A stretch of DNA of 64,000 bases from Hordeum vulgare subsp. vulgare (taxonomy: Eukaryota; Streptophyta; Magnoliopsida; Poales; Poaceae), in contig NC_058521.1 in assembly GCF_904849725.1 (NCBI RefSeq), positions 340,426,638 through 340,490,637 of the forward strand, in the 5' to 3' direction. This document shows positions 9,810-21,470 of the stretch, piece after piece. Each line of letters starts with the position of its first letter. The stretch's first letter is position 1. The notes below the pieces were generated by a model. That model saw nothing but the letters and a program-made list of their open reading frames with translations. It was not told the DNA's origin and did not search any database. The translations under genes and the position numbers were made by a program.

Positions 9810-12248
9810 CGGCGCAGTGCGGCGCAGACGAATGCTGGTTCAGACTAACGCGTCTGTGGTACAGCGTTACTTTTGTTTTGAGTAAAAATATTAAGAATAC
9901 GAGTAATTATGCTTGGATGAATCAATTAAAAATAGAGTGAACAAATATCATATGATGATAAATTTGTTCGATGATGAACGAGACTGCCTGACGAAAAACA
10001 TAGCCGATGTATGTACGCTTTCGGATGAAAACTGATCGCGGCCGTTTGCCATCCGTAAATTAACCTGATGATAATTTAGCATCAATGTAGATATACTGAA
10101 TGTGTACTACAGCTAGTACTAATTGATTTCTCGTGGCTCCATTCTTCCACGATGTCATATGGAGAGCATCGGATGAATTCCAAACATAGTTAATAGTACT
10201 TCTTTCGTCACGATTTAGAAGGCACAGTTAAATTTGGATGTGTTTTTAAAATAAATAAGGTTTAAGACACGAAAGCAATTACTCTTATTAATTAGTATTA
10301 GTACTACTCATGTATGCTTCCTCATAATTTGCTGCTCACGCATTAGTACTAGTATTTTTTTAGTTGATTAGACGCATTAGCATCTACACCTACTACATCT
10401 TACAACCAATCGATGACTACCTTGGTCCTAGAGATTTTTCAAACGTGTCTTTTAAACCGTGACGGGTCAAGTACGCGTAATTTCAAATAGCTTTTGAGCT
10501 CTCTTTGTAGGCATAACTGAAGTAGAGTGTAATGAGAAACCATCTTCGGCCAGCATGCCATCTTAGTAAGTCCGTGTCGTTCCATTAAGCGCACCATAGA
10601 AGGAAGTACGGCTCAGAAGTCAGAAACCCAGTCTTCAGAAATATCATGCCCAGGGAAAACTTTCTCAGCGAGCATCTAGTGCAGCACCAGCAGCTGGCGT
10701 GGCGCGGTGCGGGGCGGCAGCGACGCGTGGAGCAGCAAGGGTGGCGTGACGACCCGGTGCGGTTGCGCGACCGGTGCGTGACCAGAACGGGAGGAGTCCC
10801 AGGCGGCGCTGCGGGCGGCCGGTGGAGTTTGGCAGAGCAACGCAATAGGCCTGCCGGAGCGAGGTAGAGAGGAGCGGACACGGCGGCTTGATCCGTGGCG
10901 GAGGCAAGGCGCTGACGGCGTCTCGTTCGACATGCGGGGATGGCGGCTCATGGCGCGCGCGGCCGAGGTGGCGCTGGACAGCGGGCGTGGTAAGTCGAGA
11001 CCGGTTCGGACTCGAAGCGGCGAAACGTGGCGCGGCTCAAGTCGTCGTGAGGTGACTCGGAGACGGACGTAGGCGCAGCATACGCGTGCCGCTACAATTA
11101 TCTTCGGGATCTTGCTTTGAAGAGATCGGTGCATTCTAGCAAAGGCCGGCGCTGGACATCCATATTTAGCAATGCCACTTTTTTCCTTCCGTGATGATGC
11201 ATCAGAAATACTTTTTATAATGATGAGGAGTCCCACTACCAATTAATCCATCAGAGTAGTAAGGGCATGACCAACGGTATGCTTTAAACCTGCTGCCCCA
11301 TTGTCCAACTAGGCTCGGATGTCAGGTAAAGCTTATGTAGTAGCCTCACAGTGTGTCAGAGTAGCTTGCAGAAGAGCAGTAGCGAAGCTAGCTATGGTTT
11401 AGCCATCGCCGTACCTAACCAGCTGTACAAATACGTATATATACTAGTATTACAGTATGAACCTAGTTGTGTAACAGCGTAATTAATTCAGCTTTCAGGT
11501 AGTCAGCGTACTGGCTGTGTGCCTCCTATTGGACCCTGTCCATGGGACCCTGCAGGCTGAACCGCTCAAGCCCACACACGGCAGTATCGATCACACGTTC
11601 GATCAGCCTTTGACAGTCTTGTGAGACAGGGATCCAAGGAGGCTAGCTAGGGCACGCCGCACGCACGGGGCAAAGCATGGATTTTATGTTTTTTAGGTCA
11701 TCTTTATGCCCGTCTAGGTAATATAAATGATACATCAACATTCAATCATCCATGTTATCTTCATCAAATGAGGTATTTAGAGAGACAATACTTATGTTTT
11801 GATTTTGGTTGTATTTGTTGAACACCAATTAATATATATCTAATATTTTACTAAACACTTTCATAGTTGAGTCGTACATGTTTTTTCCATTCATACATTC
11901 TGCCACATCTTAAAATTATTCCTGGCTTCGCCACTGCAGAGGAGGCCGGTGCTCCATGAGAGAAAGAAGAAAAGAAGAAGAAAAGGAGATGAGAAATGAC
12001 GCACAGGAGGCCGGTAGCCCATCCGGCGAGAGGTAAGAGATAACATAGGTGGGCCATTGCAATGATAGCCTTAGTAGCAGAGCGTTGGGTGAGAAAAACT
12101 CAAACCGGTGCCACATTATTTTTCTATCTAGCCGGATGGACTGGGACAGCACCAAGTGTTGCTTCCATTATACATGCCCTAATGCTTGGTTTCCAGGGCG
12201 TAATGATTGCGCTTGGTTTGTGTTTCATTTATGAAGATGATGATCTTT
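9810..12248. other. Non-coding stretch with a GC-rich island
   Basis: Most is AT-rich with no gene. The GC-rich part at 10640-11080 has ORFs on both strands. On the plus strand, 10914-10989 reads as an open stretch (DGVSFDMRGWRLMARAAEV...) ending at a good splice donor, GTAAGT at 10990, so it could be a gene fragment. Bases 12218-12245 (GTTTCATTTATGAAGATG and following) are repeated at 12279-12305. Confidence 0.35.
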
Positions 12249-12725
12249 GATGGAGGTAAAAACCTACGTCTTGCTTGTGTTTCATTTATGAAGATGATGA
12301 TCTCGATTACAAGGGTGCGGAATCGCTACCTCTAATCTCGAGGGTGTTTAATATGTCTATCTCTAATGACTTGAACTTGTGAATCTGTCTCTCTTGGGAC
12401 GCTTTACCCCTCCTTGTATAGGTGGAAGAGTTAGGTTTACATGTAGAGTCCTGATAGGAATAGGACTAGGACTAGTCTCTCTTGAATCCAAATCCGGATC
12501 TTGTTTCCTTTGTGAGGGAGTCCTTCCTTTCCTTGGGCCTTCTCTGTGAGTCGGCCCTTCCATGAGCCACCTTCTGGGCCGTTGGGTCTTTGTCGTCTGT
12601 CTGAGTCGCCTGCAGGGTCATGTGTGAGCCACCCGCCAGGTCATTGATAAGTCGCCAGTGAGTATCCAAGTCCCAGTCGAGTCATAATTCAAGCCAGATT
12701 ACACCGCGGGGTATTATCCCCGACA
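12249..12725 (+). repeat. Right LTR (partial) of the LARD-like element
   Basis: It aligns with 5604-6035 and ends in the same CCCCGACA. Compared with the left copy it has about 40 extra bases near 12612-12660. It is followed by GCAGG (12726-12730), a possible target duplication, but the left partner was not identified. Confidence 0.6.
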
Positions 12726-12778
12726 GCAGGCACATAAGTGCATCGATTAGTGCAGGTGGAGGCGGGACGGGAGTACGA

Positions 12779-13299
12779 TGTTGGTGCACTAAGCCACGTT
12801 CGGGCGCGGGAGTGTGCGTGTGTGCATGAAGTGGCTGCATCGGGTGTGGTCCGGCCATGTCGGGCTCGTGGCAGGGTGCGTGCGTGTTTTTGGTTCAGGC
12901 GTGGGTGCATGTGTGCGCGGTGTGCGTCGTAGATGCAGGACGCAGTTGGTTTACTTGGAACGGGCGAGCGCAGCGATCGGGCGAGCTTGATGCAAGCTCC
13001 GCGCGTGCGTGCGCGTGGTGGTCGCGGTCAGAACGGGGCAAATCGTGTGTGCGGGCAGGCTGGAGCGCAAGGTCGTGGCCGGCGCTGGGCATGGGTATAA
13101 AGCTCGCATGGGGGTTGTTGTAATATGTGTGGAGTCTTGAGTTTGTGCTCGAGAAGAAAAAATTCGTCGTCATTGCGGCGGGCGTCGTTGCGCCGAAACC
13201 ATCATGCCCACTTTGCCATCTCCTTCCTCTCTTCCTTCTACCTGCGTCTGGTCAAGCGAGAGAGCGAGCTGGGAGAGGATTGCAGGGGCGAACCTATAA
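12779..13299 (+). repeat. 5' LTR of the gag-only Copia element
   Basis: It starts TGTTGGTGCAC and ends AACCTATAA, where the 3' LTR ends AACCTATCA, so the terminal CA has mutated. A TATA box (TATAAAG, 13096-13102) precedes the likely transcription start. It is 56 bp longer than the 3' LTR because of indels. Confidence 0.85.
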
Positions 13300-13302
13300 T
13301 TT

Positions 13303-13314
13303 TGGCATCAAAGA
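13303..13314 (+). other. Primer binding site, degraded initiator-tRNA-Met type
   Basis: TGGCATCAAAG lies three bases after the LTR and resembles the common TGGTATCAGAGC site with a few substitutions. Confidence 0.6.
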
Positions 13315-13693
13315 AAGGCGTCTGGGAGCTCGCCGGCGATGTCCCTGGTGCCCTACGGTGATGGGTCAGGCGGGTCGCTACCCGCGCACCGCCCGGTTCT
13401 CACCGGTGAAAATTACACCGCCTTGGCAATCTAGGTCGAGGCAAACCTCGACGCGGCGGGGCGGTGAGAGGCAGTGGAGCCGACGGAGGACTCGGCGTCG
13501 GCGATCGTCTCCAAGAAGGACAAGCTGGCGTGGGCGTACCTGCTCGGGGCACTGTCCGAGGAGATCCTGCTGCACGTCTCCGCGAAAAAGACAGCGGCGG
13601 AGCTGTGGAGCAGCCTAAAGACCAGGTATGTTGGAGCAGACCGCGTGCGGGCGGCACGGCTGGCCACGATGCACGGCGAATTCAAGTGACTTC

Positions 13694-16198
13694 TGTTAGA
13701 GCATATATCTCCATATGTGGTTTTGGTAATTGATGACAATTCCTATGGGCTAATGGTTGCCTTAAGTTATATTTATAGGTTTTGTCCATAGGCACTTCTT
13801 GAAGTCCATCTGTTGGGTTCAAGGAGTTTATATGATGACCAAGATGGTATTCAAGGTATTATCCAAAGAATGGTCATAAAGACACTAGGTTGATCAAGAT
13901 CTCAGACAAAGAGTAAATCAAGATGATCAACACACAAAACGTATAAGATGTACCGAGAGGGATCAAGTGATCCCATGGTATGGTAAGCATTGTCCATTAC
14001 GTGTTTGTGTACTAACCCATGGTCTTTGTGAGACTCCTATGTGGGGGTTAGGTGTGCTTCCATGGACTTGCGTCAAAAGGAAGATCTCATACAACTCATG
14101 AAGGATGACGTCAAGTGGTGATCGTCATCAAGATTGTGGTGTGCAAGTTCAAGTGGATCAGCACGAATATATCATTGAAACTATTGTTAATGATCATGTG
14201 TTAATAAGGACAAGCTCATGTGCTAACAAGGACAAGATCAAGATAAGCATTCCTGAGCACTACATGCTTGATTCTTGTGGATGTTCACATGGTGGACAAA
14301 TGAAGATGAATACATAAGCTAGGCTTTCCACATTGTGTATGGGAGAGCTGCTTGAAGACTTCATCATGTCTTGCTTTCAACTTGAGCCAAGAAGGAACAA
14401 CAACATCAAGCTCAAGTGAAAGGGCTAACTCAAAGGTATCAGTTCCTTTGACGTTAGTGGTGCGGAGTGATGATCAGCGAATAAAAGCATACACTCAAGT
14501 ATGGATCATCAGTACCCCTTTTATGATTCTTGACTCTTTAGGGATCCCGCACTATTAAGAGGGGATCACAGGTTTTGCGATGAACTTCCTCAAACTACAT
14601 CTCCACTGTTCTGCTCAGACCACATCTCCACTGCTCTGCTGTTATCTGAAAACAGAACCAGTGCCTCGGACATCCGGCTTCCTCTGGACGTCTGAGGGCC
14701 AGACGACCGACTGCTTCGGAAATCCGGAATCCTATACCAGAGAAATCAGAGCCATATAACTCGGACTTCCGGCTCCCTCCGGACGTCCGAGGCCCGGATA
14801 TCCGACCAGCTTCGGAATTCCGGAACTATGCATCAGAGAAACTTGAGCCATTTAACTCGGACTTCCGGCTCCCTCCGGACGTCCGAGAGCCGGTCAAGGG
14901 TCGGACGACCGACAGGCTTCGGAAATCCGGAGCCCTGCACCAGAAGAACATGAGCTCTATAACTCGGATTTCCGGCTCCCTTCGGACTTCCGAGGGCCGG
15001 ACGTCTGACCCCTTCGGAAATCCGGAACCTTGCACGAGAAGAAGTTGAGTCGAATAACTCGGATTTCCGGTCCTCTCCGGACGCCCGGTCGCTATTCAAT
15101 TCACAGTATTTTCAGTGATATCTACAGGCCTCGGACGACCGACCCATGTCGGACGTCCGACCCCTCGCGGACGCCCGGACTTCCGGAAACTGTCGGACGT
15201 CCGGACCCTGTGTGACCCAACGGCTGTTTTTCTCTCCCCACCATAAATACCCCCTCCCACTTCGTGAGAGGGTTGCCCAACATAGCCTTATCCTCATAAG
15301 AACACACTTCTACCTCACACACATTTGCTCACACCAAATCTTAGATCCCAAGAGCATTTGTGAGCCCCTTTGAGAGTTGTTCCAACCAAAAGATAGATCG
15401 TCTCCCTCTCCTCCTCTCAACCCAAGCTATTCGAGATTTGAGCAAGTTTTGAGCATTCCCCGTGATCTTGTTACTCTTGGAGGTTGGAGACTCCTAGGCG
15501 GTAGTAGTTCTTCGGAGAGGAATCAATCCGTGTGATTACCCCCCGGAAAAGTTTGTGAGGGTTTGGAAGCCACCTCAAAGGCTTACCACTGGTGGTTGAG
15601 AAACGCCTTCGTGGTGTTATCTCAAAGGGAGAATAGGGTGAGCCTTCGTGGCGTTGGTGTGCCTTCGTGGTAACATCCACCTCTCTAACGGTGACTAGCT
15701 TTCCTCCAAGGAAGTGAACATCGGGATACATCTTCGTCTCAGTGACCTTGGTTATCCTTAACCCTAACTCCTTACTTGTGGTTTACTTGTGTTACTTGAG
15801 CATACATACATTGCATATTGTTTGTGCTCATTATATTGTGTTGGCTATTCCTTGTACAAGATTAATCATTCAAGCATACCTTCTATATCCACACGTTCAC
15901 ACTTGCAACTTTTGATATATCGTGTGCTAGTGTGATTTAGTATCTTGTGTCGTTCACCTACTTGTCGTGTGATATAGCTCAAGTAAGTTTGTGTAACTTA
16001 CTTGTGCTTGTTAGTAACTGTATTGTGTCCATCTTGGTAGATCGTGTTGTTGTTACACGTTGCAGTGCCTAGTGCATTTAGGATTTGTGCTTGACAAGTA
16101 CCCTCTTAGTTTATTTCTGCATTAGGTTTAAACCAAATCCTAAGAAGTTTTTAAATAGCCTATTCACCCCTCCTCTAGGCGTCATCGAGGTCTTTTTA
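13694..16198 (+). repeat. Solo LTR (2.5 kb) nested in the Copia gag
   Basis: ACTTC flanks it at 13689-13693 and 16199-16203. It starts TGTTAGAGCATATATC and ends GAGGTCTTTTTA; the final CA has probably become TA. The end block (TTCACCCCTCCTCTAGGC) is common in grass LTRs that precede a TGGTATCAGAGC primer site. A TATA-like ATAAATAC lies at 15243-15250. No internal domain is present, so it formed by recombination between two LTRs. Confidence 0.85.
14665..15205 (+). repeat. Degenerate tandem repeats rich in TCGGACGTCCGA words
   Basis: Units starting CTCGGACTTCCGGCTCCC or a variant begin at 14665, 14760, 14856, 14963 and 15058, a spacing of 95-107 bp. Palindromic GGACGTCC/TCCGGA words recur throughout. 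The array lies just upstream of the LTR TATA box, where enhancer repeats are common in plant LTRs. Confidence 0.7.
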
Positions 16199-16731
16199 AC
16201 TTCGCATGGCGGAGGCGGAGTCGTTGGACGCGTTCGTCGGCAGGATCGATGGGATGGCGGTGCGCTACACGGCGCTCAGGTCGGCGCTCGACAATAGCGT
16301 CATGGTGAAGAAGCTCCTTGACTCCGTGCCGAACCGCCTGTACGCGGCGGTGGCCGGAATCAAGCAGTTCTGCGATGTGGACGACAAGGAGTTCGACGAA
16401 GCGCTCGGTCGGCTCAGGACCTTCGAGGAGAGGATGTGGCAGCGCGCGCACGCAGCTGGTGACAGGGCGGATGAGCAGCTGATGTTGACCGTCGCGCGAT
16501 GGGCGGTGCGACGACGTTAGCAAGGCGGCGACACCCTCGATGACGATGGCGGGAGCAGCACAGCGTCGGGCAGCAGCGGGAAGTGACGGGGCCATGGGCA
16601 CTGCTACAGCTGCGGGCAGCGCAGCCACTTCCGGCAGGAGTGCCCGAATCCACGTCAGGCGGAGCAGGCTCTCGCCGCGTTCACCGACATCCACAAGGAC
16701 GGGCTCCTCTAGGTCGTGGCTTAGGGGTGAC

Positions 16732-17196
16732 TGTTTGTGCAATAAGCCACATTCGGGCGCGTGAGTGTGCGTGTGTGCGTGCACTGACCGCGTCGGGTGC
16801 GGTCCGGCCGTGTCGGGCTCGTGGCAGGGTGCGTGTGTGTGTTGGATTCAGGCGTGCGTGCGTGTGTGCATGGTATGCCCCGTAGATGCAGGACACAGCG
16901 AGCCGCGCGTGCGTGCGCCTGGTGTCCGCGGTCAGAAGAGGGCAGATCGTGCGCACAGGCAGGCAGGAACGCGGCGTCGTGGCCGACGGTGGGCCTGGGT
17001 ATAAAGCCCGCGTTAGGGTCGTTGTAATCTGTGTGGAGTCTTGAGTCTGTGCTCGTGAAGAAGAAAAATCGTGCGACCGGCGTCGTTGCGCCGAAACTAC
17101 CGTGCTCCCTTTGTCGTCTCCTTCCTCCCTTTATTCTACCTGTGTCTGGTCGAGCGAGAGAGCGAGCTGAGAGGATTGCAGGGGGCTAACCTATCA
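16732..17196 (+). repeat. 3' LTR of the gag-only Copia element
   Basis: It starts TGTTTGTGCAA and ends CTATCA. A TATA box (TATAAAG) lies at 17000-17006. It is followed by the TSD copy TACGA. Confidence 0.85.
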
Positions 17197-18311
17197 TACG
17201 AGCTCATCTCCACCATGCACAATGAGACTCTCTTCATGCTGGGCACACACACCATTTCCTCGACCATCAAGCGGATCAAGCGGAGGTGAGAGAGATTCAG
17301 CTCAAATAAAGCCCAGGTGAGAGAGCCTCTTATGCAGGGAGCTTGTTGTAGTTCCGTTTGTCTCTGTTTTGTAACCAACTGTGTGTATAATACTTAACAT
17401 TGCTTGACTGCTATGATTAAAGGCAATTTATTTGCTGAATTGTATACAAAACATACGAAGATGTTGAATTATCTTTGAAGTTTCCCTGCACTGAATTCAC
17501 ATGGTCATTTATTTGTGAAATCTCTGTGCGTGGCCACGAACAATTTGCATGCCAATGGAAGATGGTGAGTCATACAGGTCTTGGGTATGGTGGTCGGTCG
17601 TGACGAGGAGCACATACTCGATCTCCATGAACGCTAAGAGTTCGACGACATAGGCAGATGCTGAGGAGGCAAGAGGAAGGAGATGATTGCTGCACATAAT
17701 TTAAATAATCCAGAATATCCTGAAAATTGTATTTGCTATCTAGAATTCAGTTTGTCTTTGAATACATTTTCATGATTCACTAACTCCAGCAGTGAGTAAA
17801 AATTATATAGAAGTATGTGATAATAGTTTGTAAAAAAATTATGCATGCAGTGTGTCTCGGCGATTCCACACGCAACCGCCCTCCCCTGCCGCGGTCTCCT
17901 TGGTGTCCTGAAGCTTCTCAAGGGCATCGTCCTTGGTGCGCCTCATGAAGGCTTGATGCTTTCTACAGGAAAAAATGGTTCATTTTCTGAAATAAGGAAA
18001 ATTACTTCCCTTTCTACAGGAAAAGGATGGTTAAATTTCTTCCCAGGCTAAAGGCCCGTAGCTCCGAAGTACTAATATTCTCTGAGGTACAGATTCTCTT
18101 TTTTGTTACGCATGCACCTAGCTTGGTTGCTCAGAAAGCATCATGACTATGATAAAAATATGATAGCAATCATGAGTAATGGAAATTCTTCTTGTGAGGT
18201 GGTTTTCTGCCCATGCTCACATTGTATCTGGAGTTTTGTGACCCATCTTATACGCTTATACAATATTTTCTTGTATATGCCTGCCATTTGAGTATTTCAA
18301 CACAGTTGTGT

Positions 18312-18569
18312 ATGACCCATCTTTTAGACATCTTGGGAGATTATGAAACGGGTATCAATATTGCTAGATGGATAGGGATACTGGTGGCAATGATCGTGGT
18401 CAATATTTATGCTTTCAACAAGCCAGGGAGTGACAGTTCATCTTCTTACTTTCAACTAGGGAAAATGGTGGGATCAATCTCTCCACCGTTGATATTGCAG
18501 TTCTTTATGATAGTGACCGGTATAGCCTTCTCAAATAGTATTTTCTTTATGAAATGCAGTACCAAGTGA
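18312..18569 (+). CDS. Possible fragment of a membrane protein
   Basis: An 85-residue open frame has two strongly hydrophobic segments (IARWIGILVAMIVVNIYAF, and an LILQFFMIVTGIAF block) separated by a polar, serine-rich loop (PGSDSSSS). It ends at TGA. I do not recognise the family. Upstream the frame stays open to 18213 without a clear start. It may be one exon of a decayed gene, since exon-like islands lie on both sides. Confidence 0.25.
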   Translation: MTHLLDILGDYETGINIARWIGILVAMIVVNIYAFNKPGSDSSSSYFQLGKMVGSISPPLILQFFMIVTGIAFSNSIFFMKCSTK

Positions 18570-18854
18570 TGCTACGTCTGACGGTCGCAGTTCAACATGT
18601 CATGCCACCATCATTAAGCTGCCAGCACGGTAGTGCGATAATACCTTTTTTATTATTGTTACCATGGTGTTTGAGGTTGAATTCTTCTGTTTCTTAGGAA
18701 CACTCGAGTGAATTTGCAAGGTGAATACTGTGATATAGAATTTGTAAAAGAATTCCATATCTTCCGTGTTTGCACTCAGTATCTTAATTTATATTTGAAA
18801 ATGGAAGGGTAGCAGTATGTTTTACTTGTGTCATGCAGAAAATGTTCCATTGCA

Positions 18855-18950
18855 GTATTACTATTGAGGCAAAAGTAATCAAGAGAGCATATAAGAAGCT
18901 TGCCTTGGATGCTTTGGTCATTCAGCAAGATTTATTGCCAGAACAGGAAA
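18855..18950 (+). pseudogene. Possible DnaJ-domain exon fragment
   Basis: The reading VIKRAYKKLALDAL resembles helix II of J domains, which typically read IKKAYRKLAL before the HPD loop. The HPD motif itself is missing; ALVIQQD stands where it would be expected, so the domain could not stimulate Hsp70. The island starts after an acceptor-like TTGCAG and ends at GGAAAG/GTTGCT, a donor-like border. The match is short, so the assignment is tentative. Confidence 0.3.
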
Positions 18951-21376
18951 GGTTGCTTTTGTTTCTTCCCACTACTTGTAATTTCATTAATTTTCATGTT
19001 AAAGTGGAACAAGTATTAATGTACTTTTGTTGTTGTGTTCTTTATTAGTTGCCAATAAGGATGAGCTGATGGTGAGATTATTTGCTGAAATGGTATTCAG
19101 TTTTAAGGCTAACATAATAAGAAATAAAGATATTAACCACATTATCAATAGAGGAGAATAGACAAACATCACAACCTGATGCAAGAAAACTGCTCACATT
19201 AGTTCCCATGCTTTAAGATTTGTCTGTTGTAGAAGTTATATTCTGTCATGCAAACATAATTTTTATTTTCTTAAATGAAAAATAGACTGGTAATATATAT
19301 TTTTTTACTGGATAAATTGCACTAATAATCTTCCCTCATACAGTAGATTGTATTTCTTTTAGTTTGTTAACAATCTTTTTAAAAAGTCACTTACCAGATC
19401 ATCATGTAAGACACCCAGAACCTAAGGTGGTCCCTTCCAAATTATGTTGAACGTGCGTCCTTCTGGCAGCATATTAGAAATAAAAATATGATCTATAAAT
19501 ATGATCAGTTGTTTTCTTATCAAATTAACCCCATGTAAGTATAAATTGTGGAGGATAGCTCCATGTTGAATGTCCGAAAGATAGATATTGGAAGTTAGGC
19601 TCAACCTGAACAGTAATATATCTAGCATTAGTAAAATGAAGTGATATGTCTCTATCTCTACTCCTATAAAAAAAACTGAGTTGGTGATGATGGCGTGCCT
19701 GCCATCCGTTGTTTACGACCGTCGGATCTGCATCTAACGCACACAAAGCAATATGTATATTTTTGCAAAAGACCCATGGTGCTCATTTGCAGATAACCCC
19801 TCTTAGTCCCATCTTTCCTTTTCAGCCCTCTCTCTCTCCCAACTCCTGGAACCATCTCGAAACAAAGGGAAGCAAATCGCCTTCAGAACCACCGGTCGGC
19901 AACGCTGGAATCGATCTGGCGGAGTGGCTGCTGCCGGCGCTGTCCTTCCAGCGCCTCTTAGACCCATCGTCCATCACCATGACGCCCCTCCACCTCTACT
20001 TCCTCTCCATCCCGTTGCCCGTCTCCTTTGACGCCGATCTCGTCAAGCACGCCGCCGACGTCGTCCGTCTACCAACGCCTATCCTGCCTCCTCCTCGGAC
20101 GCTACAGTTTCAGCGCCCCATCACCGCCACCTCCCCGTCCTCGTCGTCATCCCCTTCACTCCTCCCACATCTCCTGTGTTACCAGCCGCTTCAAGTACGC
20201 CAGCAGCGTCGTTCGTGCACCCAAGCCTCTCCTGCCCCTATATTTCTTGATGCAGCAGCCGTGCTTCTCACTGCCACCACCTCCACCTCCTAATCGTCGT
20301 CTCTCCTCCGGCTCCTCACTGGCCTCCCCAAGTATGCCGTCGATTGCGCACTGCTCTCGGTGTCAACGGCACCGGCTACTACATAAGAGCAACATGCTTC
20401 ATACTTCACAGTTTTGGACATGATGTCATTGTATTTTCTTTTCCGGCTGAACCTTATTATTAGGCCTGATTGTTGTGACAGGCTGTTGTGAAATGCTTTT
20501 GTATTTGAAGATTTGATTCTTTTTTTTTGCTAACCTTCCCTTTTCTTTTTGGGGAAAAAGCATGCAAGTCTGACGCAAAAATGTTACACCCCCAAATGTG
20601 AGGTGATCATTGCTTTTACTTGATTAGTGTGTTGTCTGATCATTTTTTGTGCTCATACTGAAGTGATTTGGTTGTTGATTGCAGGATTGTTTAACTGTGA
20701 GAAAATATTATCTTTGCAATGTGGTTATCAATGCATATCTTGTTTGTCCTCTGCCAGCCCCATCCAGGAGCGCTCATCCTCCGTCGGACATGATCTCCCA
20801 CCCTCCACCGGCCCCTGCCATCAGCCAATACCCTACGCCGGCCATGTCTTGCCCTTCGGAGCACTCAATGACAACTTGGTGTTGAAGCTCATGTGTTGGA
20901 TGAACCTAAGATGCCTTTTTTGCCTACATTTTGCTAGGAGATTATCATTTTATCTCTAAAAGTTGTAGTTATTTTGAATATTTATGTCTGAATATGTATT
21001 GGATGAAACGGACATGGCTGAATTCGTTTCACAAACTGAAATTGCAAGAATAATGTTTCTTACGGTTGTCGTTTTTGCGTGTTGTTTGATTGAGTGTACT
21101 GCATAGAGGTGATGTTATAATCGTAGCCTGGTTATGTCCTTGAATTAGCAGGGGCAATGGAAAAGAATATTACAGCTCTTTTAAAAATATGATGAATCAT
21201 GTCTTTACAAGATAAAGTTTTTAGCTTCTTTTTCGTTCGATTTTTGTATGTAGAAGCTTTGTCTTCAGATTTTTTGTTTTCTAATCATTATCTTTAGTAA
21301 ATGATAAATTTCTTAAACTTAAAAAAAACATAAGTCAGTTATTTCCCTTTCCATTGGTAGATGCACGGAGTGTACA

Positions 21377-21470
21377 CAGTAAGCCGCTTACAGTAAGCCG
21401 CTTAATCGATCTAATACATTTTTCTGTCGGGAAATTACCATGAATATTGTCGGGAAATTACCATGAATAT
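21377..21470 (+). repeat. Two short tandem duplications
   Basis: CAGTAAGCCGCTTA occurs twice in a row at 21377-21404. A 23-bp unit starting TGTCGGGAAATTACC occurs twice at 21425-21470. Both lie inside the Helitron and look like replication-slippage or repair scars. Confidence 0.8.

Larger units (their letters stand above)
6036..12248 (+). mobile_element. Internal region of a non-coding LTR element (LARD-like)
   Basis: The 6.2 kb between the two related LTR ends shows no gag, protease, reverse transcriptase or integrase motif on either strand, so it fits a large retrotransposon derivative moved by enzymes in trans. It starts with TTAGCCCCCTGG directly after the LTR. Related TAGCCCCC words recur through 6606-8800, often followed by a GCCGGGT or GCCGGCT word. 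Tandem repeats lie at 6606-7380, 9321-9615 and 9668-9803. From about 9,900 rightwards the sequence changes character and may include unrelated insertions. Confidence 0.5.
13339..16712 (+). pseudogene. Copia gag of the TR-GAG element, split by a solo LTR
   Basis: Two parts, 13339-13693 and 16204-16712, share one frame once the nested LTR and one ACTTC copy are removed, giving about 287 codons. The product is a Copia capsid protein that packages element RNA. It has ENYTA near the start, then KLAWAYLLGALSEE and AAELWSSLKTRYVG. The second half has DAFVGRIDGM and KKLLDSVP, then a zinc knuckle CYSCGQRSHFRQEC (CX2CX4HX4C) at 16602. In-frame stops lie at 13432 (TAG), 13465 (TGA), 13687 (TGA), 16518 (TAG) and 16584 (TGA). 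No frameshift is needed. The natural stop is TAG 16710, just before the 3' LTR. Confidence 0.85.
12779..17196 (+). mobile_element. Gag-only non-autonomous Copia element (TR-GAG type)
   Basis: Two LTRs (12779-13299 and 16732-17196) flank a gag gene and nothing else. Five-base duplications TACGA occur at 12774-12778 and 17197-17201. Without the nested solo LTR the element is only about 1.9 kb. It has a primer site, gag with a CCHC knuckle and a polypurine tract (TTAGGGGTGA), but no protease, integrase or reverse transcriptase. This matches the published TR-GAG class of plant gag-only elements that depend on a full-length partner. Confidence 0.85.
12756..17285 (+). pseudogene. Candidate host exon split by a Copia insertion
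   Basis: Removing the Copia element and one TSD joins 12756-12778 to 17202-17285, giving a 107-bp open stretch. It is preceded by a splice-acceptor-like CAG (12753-12755) and followed by a donor, GAG/GTGAGAG (17286). It reads through as VEAGREYELISTMHNE and continues with LFMLGTHTISS. I do not recognise the protein. An open frame with both splice signals, recovered only after excision, suggests a gene remnant in which the transposon landed. A chance open frame of this length cannot be excluded. Confidence 0.35.
17286..19654 (+). other. Gene-like remnants in AT-rich, intron-like sequence
   Basis: Islands with splice-like borders occur between AT-rich stretches. Bases 17852-17957 follow an ATGCATGCAG acceptor and read SAIPHATALPCRGLLG, but I cannot name the domain. 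Two further islands are annotated separately (18312-18569 and 18855-18950). No continuous gene can be assembled by eye. Confidence 0.35.

Noticed and set aside
10195..10240. Possible Stowaway or similar MITE end (CTTCTTTCGTCACGATTTAG)
   Set aside because: It only vaguely resembles the CTCCCTCCGT start of common grass MITEs, and no matching inverted end was found.
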